This document shows positions 43,895-53,859 of a stretch of 64,000 nucleotides of DNA, in pieces. Each line of letters begins with the position of its first letter. The stretch's first letter is position 1. The translations under genes and the position numbers were made by a program. Under the pieces are notes generated by a model. It saw only the letters and a program-made list of their open reading frames with translations, was not told the DNA's origin and searched no databases. Source of the DNA: Sarocladium kiliense. Its lineage: Eukaryota > Ascomycota > Sordariomycetes > Hypocreales > Sarocladiaceae. The stretch is from assembly GCA_030734395.1 (NCBI GenBank), contig JAUZTG010000003.1:620001-684000 (forward strand), in the 5' to 3' direction.

Positions 43895-45606
43895 ATGGGC
43901 ATCAAAGGCATCTTACGGAAATCGTCCTTGGCCAGCTATGGCCAGGCTATTCGTGATGCTCCTCGCGAAACCATACTCAACCGCCATCTCCTGCTCTCTG
44001 CTCTTGTGTATGCCCTACCAGGCATGCCTGTCAGTAAGTACATTCGTCAACTACTCGAACATCACCGGTGGATGGCCATGCTGACCGTGCTTTAGTCTGG
44101 GACCAGGGCGCTTCCTCTGTCATGCCGTCCCTTCCCGGATTCCAGGAACACTTCAAAATCAACTCGGGTGCCAACGCAAATGAGATTCGCACCTTCATCG
44201 CGATCGTCTACGTTGGATACGGTGTCGGTTCTGGCCTCTCATTCTTCATCAACGATGTAATCGGCAGAATCTGGTCGTACCGTCTATATTCCGTTGTTTA
44301 CTGCATCGGCTGCTTGGTAGCTGTCTTCGCGCCGAACAAAGACGTCCTATATGGCGCACGCGTTATACAGGGTCTTGGTCTCGGTGCCTTCACCGTCAGC
44401 GCCCCAATGTCCATCGTTGAGATTGCTCCTGCGCAGATCCGCGGCCTCCTCGCGGCTTGGTTCAATCTTGCCATGGCGTTTGGTCTGATTGCAGCTGTCT
44501 TCTGCACTTTGGCCTGCTTCCGCCACGTTGCTGTTGGTAAGCTGCAGTTCCAGATCGTTATATTCGTTCCCATTATCTTCTTGGCCGTTTGTATGATTGG
44601 CACGTTCTTCATCGAGGAATCGCCTCGATGGCTATTTCTCGTGGGGCGTCGTGACGAGGCCATCGCTGGCCTGTCCAGGATCCGTGGTTTGCCAATTGAT
44701 GATCCTCGCTTGCAGCATGAGATTATGGAGATTGAGAATGACATTAACCGCACCGCCGAGATAAAAGGAAACTCCAACTTCCTAATGATCGCCAAGGAAA
44801 CATTCTCGACTGCAGCAAACCTGCGGCGCGTGCAGCAAAGCATCCTGACATATGCTCTTGCGCAACTCTCGGGTGCCAACCTTATCACCTCCTACTTTGT
44901 ACCCATTCTAGCTATCGTGGGTGTATCGGGAGGTACGGATAAGTCAATGTTTCTGAGTGGCATGTATGCCGTGTCCAAATTTGTCTTCCTCCTCTTCGCT
45001 ACCTTCTTTTTCATCGATGCACTTGGCCGTCGCAAGTCACTGTTCATTGGTGCTACCTTGCAAATGTTAACCCATATCTACCTTGCTGTATATGTGCGTG
45101 AGACGCAGAAGGGACCCGTCTCCGAAGCTGCGTCCAACACCGCCATCGCAGCCTTATTCATTCATGCGCTCGGGTACGCTGTTGGTAAGAAACCCGAAAC
45201 GCTCTGGATGTGGTCTTTCAGCTACCGGGTGATGCTGACTTGACACCTAGGTCTGTTCCTCCTACCATACGTCTTTGGTAGCGAGCTTTGGCCCAACCGC
45301 ATCCGATCATTCGGAGGTGCCATGAGCCAGACATTCCATTGGCTATTTATCTACGGGATGCAATATAGCATGCCTTCTATCTTATCCTCTTTTAACAACT
45401 GGGGCGCTTTTCTCTTTTTTGGCGCATGGTGTGCAGTTGCGATTTTGTATACTTGGCTTATGATTCCCGAGGTGTCTGGCTTGACTGTGGAGGAGATTGA
45501 AGATGTGTTCAAGGGGCCCTGGCTAAACGCGTACAAGGTGACGAAAGGACAGTCCGTGGGCAGCCAGACTGATGATGGTACCAATAGCATCCAGAAAGTT
45601 GCCTAA
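43895..45606 (+). CDS. MFS sugar-porter family permease (quinate permease-like)
   Basis: Three exons (43895-44033, 44096-45184, 45251-45606), 527 residues, 12 predicted helices. Sugar-porter hallmarks: WDQGASSVMPSLPGF after helix 1, R(IW)SYRLYSVVYCIG in place of the GRR loop, VIQGLGLGAF, EIAPAQIRGLLAAWFNLAMAFG, PRWLFLVGRRDEAI (PESPR-type), SQL/AQLSGANLITSYFVPIL, DALGRRKSLFIGA and PEVSGLTVEEIEDVF at the end (PETKG-type). Relatives include QutD quinate and various monosaccharide transporters, so the substrate may be a cyclitol, acid or sugar. As part of the oxidase/regulator/Rid group it may import the substrate. Intron 2 is in frame with a stop inside, confirming splicing. Confidence 0.92.
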
Positions 45607-45744
45607 AGGTACGCTGTGGCAAGAAAGCACAGCAATTTATATCAGGACGTCCTCACGTTTATCTTGGATAGAACAACCGCTAGAAGAACAATCACATGTG
45701 AAAATGACAAGCTTTTTCATTACATGACAAGGAGGATCTCATTG

Positions 45745-46068
45745 CTAGGAGCTGGTCGACCGCAATTCGTGGTCCGATTTGGGATGGACTTCGTTAGCTG
45801 TTCCAACCCCTCGAAGGCCGACAACAGACAGAGCGGTAATTGTCATGGTGAGGGAAAAGGCGCTCCAGAAAGCAGCCTTATAGCCCGCGAACAGCGCATC
45901 TGGGCTCTCTACCTCCTCAAACCCTGATGCCTCCGTAACACTATCAGCGATAATTCCAATCATTGCTAGACCGAGGGCTGTTCCGAATTGGGCAACGGTG
46001 TTGAAGACGGCGCCTGCGAGTGACTTCGTGTTCTCTGGGAAAAGCCCCGCGATGAGGACAGTCTCAAG
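45745..46068 (-). pseudogene. C-terminal remnant of a DHA2-type drug:H+ antiporter (MFS)
   Basis: The minus-strand frame from 46068 to the stop at 45745 reads as the last ~107 residues of a multidrug MFS transporter: AGLFPENTKSLAGAVFNTVAQFGTALGLAMIGIIADSVTEASGFEE, a short loop (SPDALFAGYKAAFW) and a final hydrophobic helix (AFSLTMTITALSVVGL). This is the typical end of 14-helix DHA2 proteins, but upstream (46069-46300) no transporter helices follow in any frame, so more than 80% of the gene is missing. A GTGAGT at about 46104 could be a surviving splice donor. Probably a truncated pseudogene; a small expressed protein cannot be ruled out. Confidence 0.65.
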
Positions 46069-47349
46069 ATCAAGAATTGTGGTATGGGATAAAACTCACA
46101 TCTGACCACCGGGGTGAGCCATGATGACGGTATTCGATCGGAGTAACGTCGATAGACGGCATTGTAGTTGCTTCGTTTGCCAGGTAGCTGCGGACGGTTC
46201 TCAGGAGTTCAAGTGACTCAAGTGGTATATAAAGAAAGGTAAATCATAATACAAGCATAACGGGAGAAATGAGTTGTCAGATTCGCATCGGCTTCTTTAT
46301 AAGCAGGTCGCACTCCTACGCGCCCTTGATGTCAACAATGCGTCTTCGTTTCTCCCCCAACTTGATTGGCGGAAAAGCGAGGCTCAAGGCCATGATGACA
46401 TGACGTCCCGAGTCCTTCGAACATATTCAAAGTTTAGCGGACACATATGCCGCGTGTGTTAGAGAGTCGACAAAGTTGTATGAGCGAGGAAGTCCGGTGG
46501 CGAAACCCTCCCGTTGGTCATAAGAACCGCAGGAAGCGCTGCAATTTAATGCACATCAGGTGAATTTATTTACGTAGACTTGCATATGAAGTTATTGTTC
46601 AATGATAACATAGTTCAGATATAAGTTGTGCCAGAAGTTGTCGAGGCTCTGGGTCGAGGTTGACGATGCCGGGTTTAGGGTAAGGTACCTTACCTTGTGG
46701 TTGATCGTAGCGCAGGTTCAGAAAACTTCTGTTCATGGCATAAGGTACTGACTGACTGGGACTCTCGCGCTCCGTATAATAGACATGTGAAGCAAGAGAC
46801 GGTATGCGCGTGGCTCAAAGGTGAGCAGGGTTCGAGATTTTGTTGATTCGGGAGATGGCTCAGTTAAGAGTCTTCTAAGCCATGAAGGCATCGCCAGCTG
46901 GAGTGGACATCCGTCACTGCTTGGGGTGGCGTGTCGCAGCGCCCGCCTTACCCGGGCACGTCAGTGAGCGTCACGTCGCGATGGTGCTCCTCCAGTTTTT
47001 AGACGCAGAGCCAGACCTTCCTTACCTTACCTTGACGCACCCGCCAAAAAAAGGAAATCCGCCCCAAAGCCTCCCTCCCTTTTTGCACCCCCATTGCGTT
47101 GCGCATCTCATCCTTGTCATCATCACGCGCCTTTCGTTCTCGAGACCTTTTCGATACAGCATTCCTTCCGCATCTCGACCCCAGACCAGCAATTCCTCAT
47201 CCATCGATGCAGCTTCATCCCCGTCGTTCCGCGCTCGCGACAGCCTCATAGCTGAACGCTTAGTTGTCCACTTTAGCCAGACATCGGACTCTCCCAACAA
47301 CACTGCCAAACGCGCTCGCTTCACGACGACACGCCGTGCGCTCGAAACC
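46069..47349. other. Intergenic region, MFS remnant to IEC3
   Basis: Contains short open frames with no recognisable product and the promoter of the IEC3-like gene. The frame of that gene stays open back to an ATG at 46882, but the upstream 156 residues look like translated UTR (a Pro/Ser/Arg-rich mix). No RNA gene or repeat recognised. Confidence 0.45.
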
Positions 47350-48386
47350 ATGCCTTCTACAGATCTCCACGACTCTCCCGTAAGGGAAAATGCCGCCGAT
47401 GCCGATCGGAAAGCAGGCTATAAGTCTTGGAAGAAGAAGTACCGCAAGATGCGCATCACCTTTGATCACAAAATGCACGATAGCGAGGAGCTACATAGGC
47501 AAGAGGAGAAGGCCTCTGCCACAATCAAACGCTTAGCCATTGAGAATGAGTGCGTCACCTGTCCTGCGTTGAAGTCCTTGCGCAAACTTACTGATTCGCG
47601 TCATCTAGTCGGTTACTCGATACCCTCGCAGAAGTCAACTCTCTTGTCCAACTGCCCGGGGAGAAGCGAATCGACATCAATCTCGAACAACCCGAATCAC
47701 AGTCAAACGATGCATCATTAGTCTACCTTTCGACCCTCGAGAAGGAGGTGCCTCACGTCACCTTCGCTACGGCGCAGGAGAAGCATCCCGAGCTCATCGC
47801 TGATCTCACCACCACTGAAAGCGAGCCCAGTCCCGCTTCCTTCCTCACTCCCGACGACATCGATGACTACATCTACGAAATCGACACATCACTATTCGAT
47901 GACGCTCGCGAGGTCCCGTCACTTGCACCGAAAGCCAACCTTGCCCTGCACCCTCCCACCAACCCGTCGCTCAAGAATCCCACCAGTGTTACAAACTGGC
48001 TGCGAAAACACGCTCCGAAGATCTTCCTTCAAGATGGCGAAGACGCTCACGCCGACGACGAGCAACAACCCAAGAAGCCAAGGGCCAAGGCAGCTGACAA
48101 GGCCGCTGCCGACAAGCCAGCTCCCAAAGCTAAAGGCAAGCGCGCCAGCCTGGCAGCCGCAAGAGAGGCCAGTGCCGATGAAGATGCTGAAATGGCGGGC
48201 GCCAACACACCAGTCGGTCGAGGCGCCGGCAAGAGAAAGCGCGACGATGATCCAGGTTACAAACCGAAGAGTGGAGCGCGACCAACGAAGAAGAAGCGCA
48301 AGAGCGAGGGTGAGGGCACCACGTCAGGGAGGAAGTCTAAGAAAGAGTCTGTGGATGCGGGAACGCCCAGCGCAAAGGATGATTAG
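47350..48386 (+). CDS. IEC3: INO80 complex subunit IEC3-like protein
   Basis: Two exons (47350-47549 and 47609-48386), 325 residues. The conserved N-terminal block of the Ino80_Iec3 family is visible: KAGYKSWKKKYRKMRITFDHKMHDSEELHRQEEKA followed, over the intron, by IENDRLLDTLAEVNSLV, a coiled coil. The middle has DDIDDYIYEIDTSLF and SVTNWLRKHAPKIF; the last 110 residues are Lys/Ala-rich and disordered with several nuclear-signal-like basic clusters (GKRKRDDDP, KKKRKS). Fungal IEC3 is a nuclear subunit of the INO80 chromatin-remodelling complex. The intron acceptor at 47608 restores DRLL and avoids the frameshift seen if the intron is retained. I use the ATG at 47350; the in-frame ATG at 46882 is probably untranslated leader. 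Confidence 0.85.
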
Positions 48387-49777
48387 AGTACTCCTGCTCT
48401 ACGACGAAGTTCTCGTCTAGTGAGAACCATGGCAGCCTCCACGAATACTCCCACTCAAGGAGCATCAGCTGGCTCAAAGGAGACAAGCCAGAGGTGATCA
48501 AAGGAGGCCAGCAATATTGTTTCTGATGTACGAGGCTCTCAACCGCAGGAGGCACGGGGTAATCGACCAAGACCCGATCTATTCTCGAGTCTACTCAGTT
48601 AAAGAATCTCATTCCGCAGCAATCCTTCACCCTTTTGGCTCTTTGCGGCACCTCGACCGCACAATCGGACCCGATCGTAGCCAGCCACATCTTTGACTCA
48701 TTCGGACATTCTCGGCAACCCCTGCCCGAGGTCCCTCCCAGGAGAACATGACGAACCACTGAGACAAAATCAAGGCCCAGAAGACTGAGCACAAGCACTG
48801 TAAAAAAAAGGAAGATTAAGACAAGACCTAGGACTGTTTGTATGAAACAGCAGCGAGAGGGACTTTCGGCTAGGGAATTGGGAGGGAAACAGGCAGTTTA
48901 TGGATGGCGTTGACAGGCACCTCGTTCTGGATGTAATTACTTGAAAGTTGCTTTACTTCCCTCAACGGCTCTTTGTTCCTTTACTCAAGTGACAATTTTC
49001 CAATCATAGTCCGGCTTACTGCGGCGCAAAATGACTGTGCCATGTGGAAGTGATCTCCCGCGGCTGCGATCTCGGGAAGATTCGCACATGTACGGTTATA
49101 CCTGGGCCAACGGAGCATAGGACGATTTGAGTTTCCCAGCTTTGGTTAAGTAGTTCCATCATCCCGGTTCAAAGTCCTTTGAACCGACTGAAGAGTCATC
49201 TCTCGGAGGCTTAAAAGATTTGATGCTCAACTGTCTTCAGTTCTATCTCGCTCCGCGGAGTATGCATGAGTTCTATCCAACGGACAAACGACAAGACGCA
49301 GCTATCTACGTGGAAACAAGTGTCACCTCCCAGATTCTTTAGTATGCTCCATCCATCTTTCCTAACATGCGTATATCAATGCGTCATGTCTTCAGGCAAG
49401 AACCTCGGGTCCCTTCGGAGGTGCCTCGGCAAACCTGGCCCCGTGATATCTAGGGCGGACACACATGCCAATGACAGCCACTACACAGCCTAGACCAACC
49501 CCGGATTCCCCCGGTTTTCTGGGGAAACCTAGGATATAAAGGACGGTGCGCCACTTGAAGAGCCACGTTCAGCCTCCAGCTTGCTTCTCCTTTTGTGCGA
49601 AAGCCCGATTGCTGACGAAATGGCCCTTTGCCAGACTGCACAGGGTACGAAAGGGATAATCAACCCCACGAAAACACGCAACCAACCTGCGCCGCTATCA
49701 TATGCATCATCTCTTGTCGCTAAGGCTTTCCATATGGCGACCTTCAACAGCGGTCAAAATCAATAATGAGTTGACAT
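48387..49777. other. Convergent intergenic region, IEC3 and isocitrate dehydrogenase
   Basis: 1.4 kb between the plus-strand IEC3-like gene and the minus-strand dehydrogenase. Short open frames on both strands lack recognisable content. No terminator-like or repeat feature stands out; an A-rich run is at 48802-48810. Confidence 0.45.
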
Positions 49778-51216
49778 CTACAGCTTCTCCTTGAGAAGGC
49801 TCTTCATCCGCCTCTCAACAGCGTTGAGGTATTCGGTGGTGGTGACATAGTCCTCACGGGCCTTCTTTCCACAGGCAAGGGCAAGATCCTTGGTCATGAT
49901 ACCATCCTTGTCAACGGTGTCAATGCAAGCCTGCTCAAGTGACTCGGCGAAAGCAACGACCTCGGGGGTCTCGTCGAGCTTGCCACGCTGAATCAGGCCA
50001 CGGGTCCAGGCAAAGATGGATGCAATAGGGTTGGTGGAGGTCTCACGACCCTTCTGGTGCTCGCGGTAGTGGCGAGTGACAGTGCCGTGGGCGGCCTCAG
50101 ACTCGAAGGTCTTGCCATCGGGGGTGATGAGGACGGAGGTCATGAGACCAAGAGAGCCGAAGCCCTGGGCGACAATGTCGGACTGGACATCACCATCGTA
50201 GTCTGGGAGCTGCGTTAGCCTTTGGTCCTGGGTGCATGTTTCGCACAGCGCTTGGGGGTTTGCTTACTCTTGAGAGCCATGATGTAGCCACCGGAGCTCT
50301 TGATCATCTGGGCGACCATGTCGTCAATGAGACGGTGCTCGTACCAGATGCCCTTGGCCTCGAAATCGGACTTGTACTTGGTGTCGTACAGCTCCTGGAA
50401 GATGTCCTTGAAACGACCATCATACTTCTTGAGAATGGTGTTCTTGGTGCTCATATACAGAGGGAGACCCTTCTCGATAGCAAGCTTGAAAGAAGCGTGG
50501 GCGAAGCCAGTGATAGACTCATCAGTGTTGTACTGGGTCTGGGCAACACCACCACCGTTCTTGAACTGGAAGACCTCGATCTCCTGAGGCTCGCCACCCT
50601 CGGGGGTGTAGACCATGGAGAGCTTGCCGGGACCGGGAAGGACGGCATCCTTGGCGCGGTACTGGTCACCGAAAGCGTGACGACCAATGATGATGGGCTT
50701 CTCCCAAGCAGGGACAAGGCGAGGGACACGGGGAATTACGATGGGCTCACGGAAAACGGTACCACCGAGGGCGTTACGGATGGTTCCGTTAGGGGAGAGC
50801 CACATCTGCTTGAGCTTGAACTCCTCGACACGGGCCTCATCGGGGGTAATAGTGGCGCACTTGACACCAACGGAGTACTTCTTAATAGCCTCAGCGGCGT
50901 CGAGGGTGACCTTGTCATCGGTCTGGTCACGGTACTCGAGGCCGAGATCGTAGTACTTGAGGTCGATATCGAGGTAAGGCAGGATCAGCTTGTCCTTGAT
51001 ATCCTGCCAGATGACGCGGGTCATCTCGTCGCCATCGAGCTCGACGACGGGGTTCTTGACCTTGATCTTACGGGGGGCGGCGGAAGCCATGGCGCGGATG
51101 CTGAGGGCGTAGGGGGACTTGGTGTAGACAGTGCCGAAGGAGGGAGATGGTCGGATGTATGATGAGGCGGCGAAACGGCGAGTAGAGGAAGAGAGGAAGA
51201 GCCTGGAGGAGTTCAT
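49778..51216 (-). CDS. IDP1: NADP-dependent isocitrate dehydrogenase, mitochondrial/cytosolic
   Basis: Two exons on the minus strand (51216-50268 and 50202-49778), 457 residues. The enzyme oxidises isocitrate to 2-oxoglutarate and makes NADPH. Eukaryotic NADP-IDH features: VVELDGDEMTRVIW, the phosphate/substrate loop SPNGTIRNALGGTVFREPI, then IIGRHAFGDQYRA, YEHRLIDDMVAQ, the NADP-binding segment KTFESEAAHGTVTRHYREH and STNPIASIFAWTRGL. The first 42 residues are Arg/Ser-rich, fitting a mitochondrial presequence; an in-frame Met43 (ATG at 51090) starts the mature-like protein, so a cytosolic form by alternative start is plausible, as known for fungal IDP genes. The C-terminus KEKL is not a standard peroxisomal signal. 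Very strong codon bias explains the long antisense frames here. The leader is pyrimidine-rich on the coding strand. Confidence 0.95.
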
Positions 51217-52982
51217 GGCGAAGGAAGAAGAGAGAGGGAGAAGAGGGAAAGAAGAGAGAAGGAGGGGTCAATGAGGAAGGGTACAATCGGGATGATGCTG
51301 CAAGAAGCGGCGTATCGCAGGGCGTTCCCAGGTGGCTTCTGAAGTGGGGTGGTCGGAAGCCGTAGAGAAAGAGCCGTTGCGAAAATCTCTTGGATGTTCG
51401 GGAAGTGAGGTTTGGAAATGTGTGAGCCGAGGGAGTAGCCGGGTAGCGGACTCCGGGGGTTTCGACGATAACTAGGGCCAAACACTAGGGTCGCGGTGTC
51501 GGAATGACGTCTGGGGCGGTTTTGGGGAATTTGGTTTTCGGGGTCGTTGTGCAGATCTCGGTGACAGATGGCGCGAGAGCAACGCAGTGAGGGCGAGAGA
51601 GTCAGCAATGAGGCTGCGAGTCCTGGTAAAAATGGCTTCGATGGGCTCCGGGCTCGGAAAAGGCTGTGGAGATGAGGTAAATCGTGAGACTGGGAGGAGA
51701 TGAGGGTTTTTGGGAGCCTGAAGCGAATTGACCGAGGATAATCGATACGGTACGTACCCTTTCCGGCGGCAGGAACACCTGCAGGTGGTGGTGCCAGTGA
51801 GGTGTGCCCCAGAAAATGACGGACGGCAGGCGACAGCGGCTGGTGGCAACCTGCAGCAGGTACAGGAACCAGCAGGTTGCAGCGACAGCGGAGGGGGGAA
51901 GCGAACACGGAAGGTGGGACGCACCTTCCCCCTCACAGATGCGCTCCCCAACTCTTATTTCCGCTCGTTCGCCGCTCGTTCACCGTAGCCGCCGAGCTGC
52001 ACGCTGTGACCATCGCTGACAACACCGAATCACAGCTTCAGCGATATAATCCGAGTGCTCGTCCCGAGACAGGAGCCAAACAATGGGTGATGCATACAGA
52101 CGCTACTGATTCATAGATGCCTTACGGCCCTTCGGCGGACTCCCGATGCTGGTGCTACGGATATCGCTTATGCTCTGTCTGCCTCACAGTTGATGGCCAC
52201 GATTGACTGACGATGATACACTCCTCCTTGTATTGTCTGGTAGACATTGCGGTAGATATTGCGAGACGACCCCTTCCCCAATCCTGTCCAATGTTCTGCG
52301 CCCACCGAATCTTCGATGGCGCATGGTCCTGCAGGATGGTCTGGGGTTTCGGATGCGGGGAAGCCTACAGCCGACAGCCAACGTTGCAACGTAGCCGGCC
52401 GCGCACCTTTTTATTCCCGCCTGTAAGCGACGTGTTCAACTGACCCGTCATGTAGCAATGATGCCTTCAGCCTCGTCTATAGAGCTTTGCCCATTCTCAC
52501 AAGGCTTTGTTGTCGTTCGGACCCAGGCTACTGATGGCGGGAAGATGCACTTGGCCGGTATCGGAGTCTTCCCTTGGGGAAATGCCCCACGATCGCTGCC
52601 CGAGATTCCCGCGTACAATACTCCGTAAGCGCACGCGGTATCAACGCCTCATGCAGGAACACGCGCCACTGAGGAGTAATACCAACTCTGTTTGGTTTCA
52701 TTCGGGGATGGGGGCATGTCACGTGCATTGCGCTTATACCCATCGACTCATAAGTCGCACTCAATCGATGGTCTCCAGGTTCCAGTACTGCAGCAGAATA
52801 ACTTGCATTGTGTTGATTCCGGCCAGTAAACAGCCATGAACCATCTGCTACGTTATGTACACTCATCCAACCCCTGCAAAAGAACTCCTTCGCAAGCCAT
52901 GAGACATCGCACCCTGCTGCCACCAAGCACTCCTCAACTCCATAAGCGGCCTCGGGAACAATGTCAATCAAGGGTGAGTGAT
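51217..52982. promoter_or_regulatory. Upstream region of isocitrate dehydrogenase
   Basis: Promoter and 5' UTR of IDP1, strongly C/T-rich on the minus strand next to the ATG (51217-51260), and the 3' flank of the DUF4360 gene. Overlapping minus-strand frames (51213-51951) are pyrimidine-driven and not called. No gene recognised at 52000-52980. Confidence 0.45.
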
Positions 52983-53859
52983 TTAGCACTTCTGCCACTG
53001 GAGGTAGTGGACCTGGGAGAACTTGAGATCGGTGGAATCGACCTAGGGGCAAAACATTAGTACTCACGATTTCCCTGTTCTTTTTGGGGTGCTTGGGCGG
53101 GCCATTCCATGGAGCAGTCCCATTGGACCAAGGACCCCGGAAGCTGGGAGCACCTACAGTAAGGAGAGCCGTCTTCTTGTTGTCGATAGGAGTGAGGCGG
53201 ACCTCGGAGTTGACATTGAGGTAGCCCTCCTGTCCGCAAGGAGACCAGACGGTGGTCTCAATGCCGAACTGGTCGGTCTTGAGGTAGTTGTCGTCGTAAG
53301 GACCAGTCAGGGTCAGAGCACTCGAGACCTGCTGGGTAACACCGGAGAAGTAGTAGGTAGCCTTGCAGACACCCTTGTCTCCCTTCTGGAGGTAGGCATA
53401 GCCACGGTAGTCAACCTTGAAGACCGAGTATTGCCCTTGAGCAGAATATCAGCAACATGTTCCTCTGTATCAATAGCGGAAGAGAGAATGCAGAGCCTGC
53501 AGCGTGTTTGACTCGAGTTTGGTGTGTCTGTGGGTTCACTTACAGCCCTGAGGGTACTTAAGACCAACGTTAAGCTGGCAGTTCTTGCGGTACTCAGAAG
53601 GGCTGAGACCGTTGCCAGCCTGGGCCACGAAGCTGTCGTAGAGCAGGGTGAGGGTGCTCAGATCACTGGAGAGAATGCTGGCGACAGTGCCGGCATTGCA
53701 GCCAGAACCAGCGTAGCTGACACCGGTGATCTGAACACCGCTCGGCGGGGTGGCTCCGGGGTTCGCTCCGGGGATGGTGGGCAGGTTCTGAGGCTCAGCC
53801 TCGGGGACGGGGGAGGCGAAAGCCAGGGGCAGAGCCGCGAGAAGGTAGGAGAGCTGCAT
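52983..53859 (-). CDS. Secreted DUF4360-family protein
   Basis: Three exons on the minus strand (53859-53544, 53435-53158, 53042-52983), 217 residues. Signal peptide MQLSYLLAALPLAFASPVP, then a Pro-rich spacer, then the DUF4360 core: GVSYAGSGCNAGTVASILSSDLSTLTLLYDSFVAQAG, RKNCQLNVGLKYPQGWQYSVFKVDYRGYAYL, and the C-terminal VDSTDLKFSQVHYLQWQKC. Four cysteines are likely paired. Function of the family is unknown; proteins of this family are secreted by many ascomycetes. The second intron must run from GTAGGT (53157) to CCCCTAG (53043), because a shorter GTGAGT intron of 25 bases is below the usual minimum. The strong codon bias suggests high expression. Confidence 0.88.

Noticed and set aside
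46882..47349. N-terminal extension of the IEC3-like protein from the upstream ATG
   Set aside because: The added 156 residues look like translated leader and are not part of the conserved family start.
50236..51162. Long plus-strand open frame of 308 codons
   Set aside because: Antisense of the strongly codon-biased isocitrate dehydrogenase; composition is that of a shadow frame.
53043..53067. GTGAGT...CTAG as a 25-base second intron in the DUF4360 gene
   Set aside because: Too short for a fungal intron; the GTAGGT donor at 53157 gives a normal length and the family-like C-terminus.
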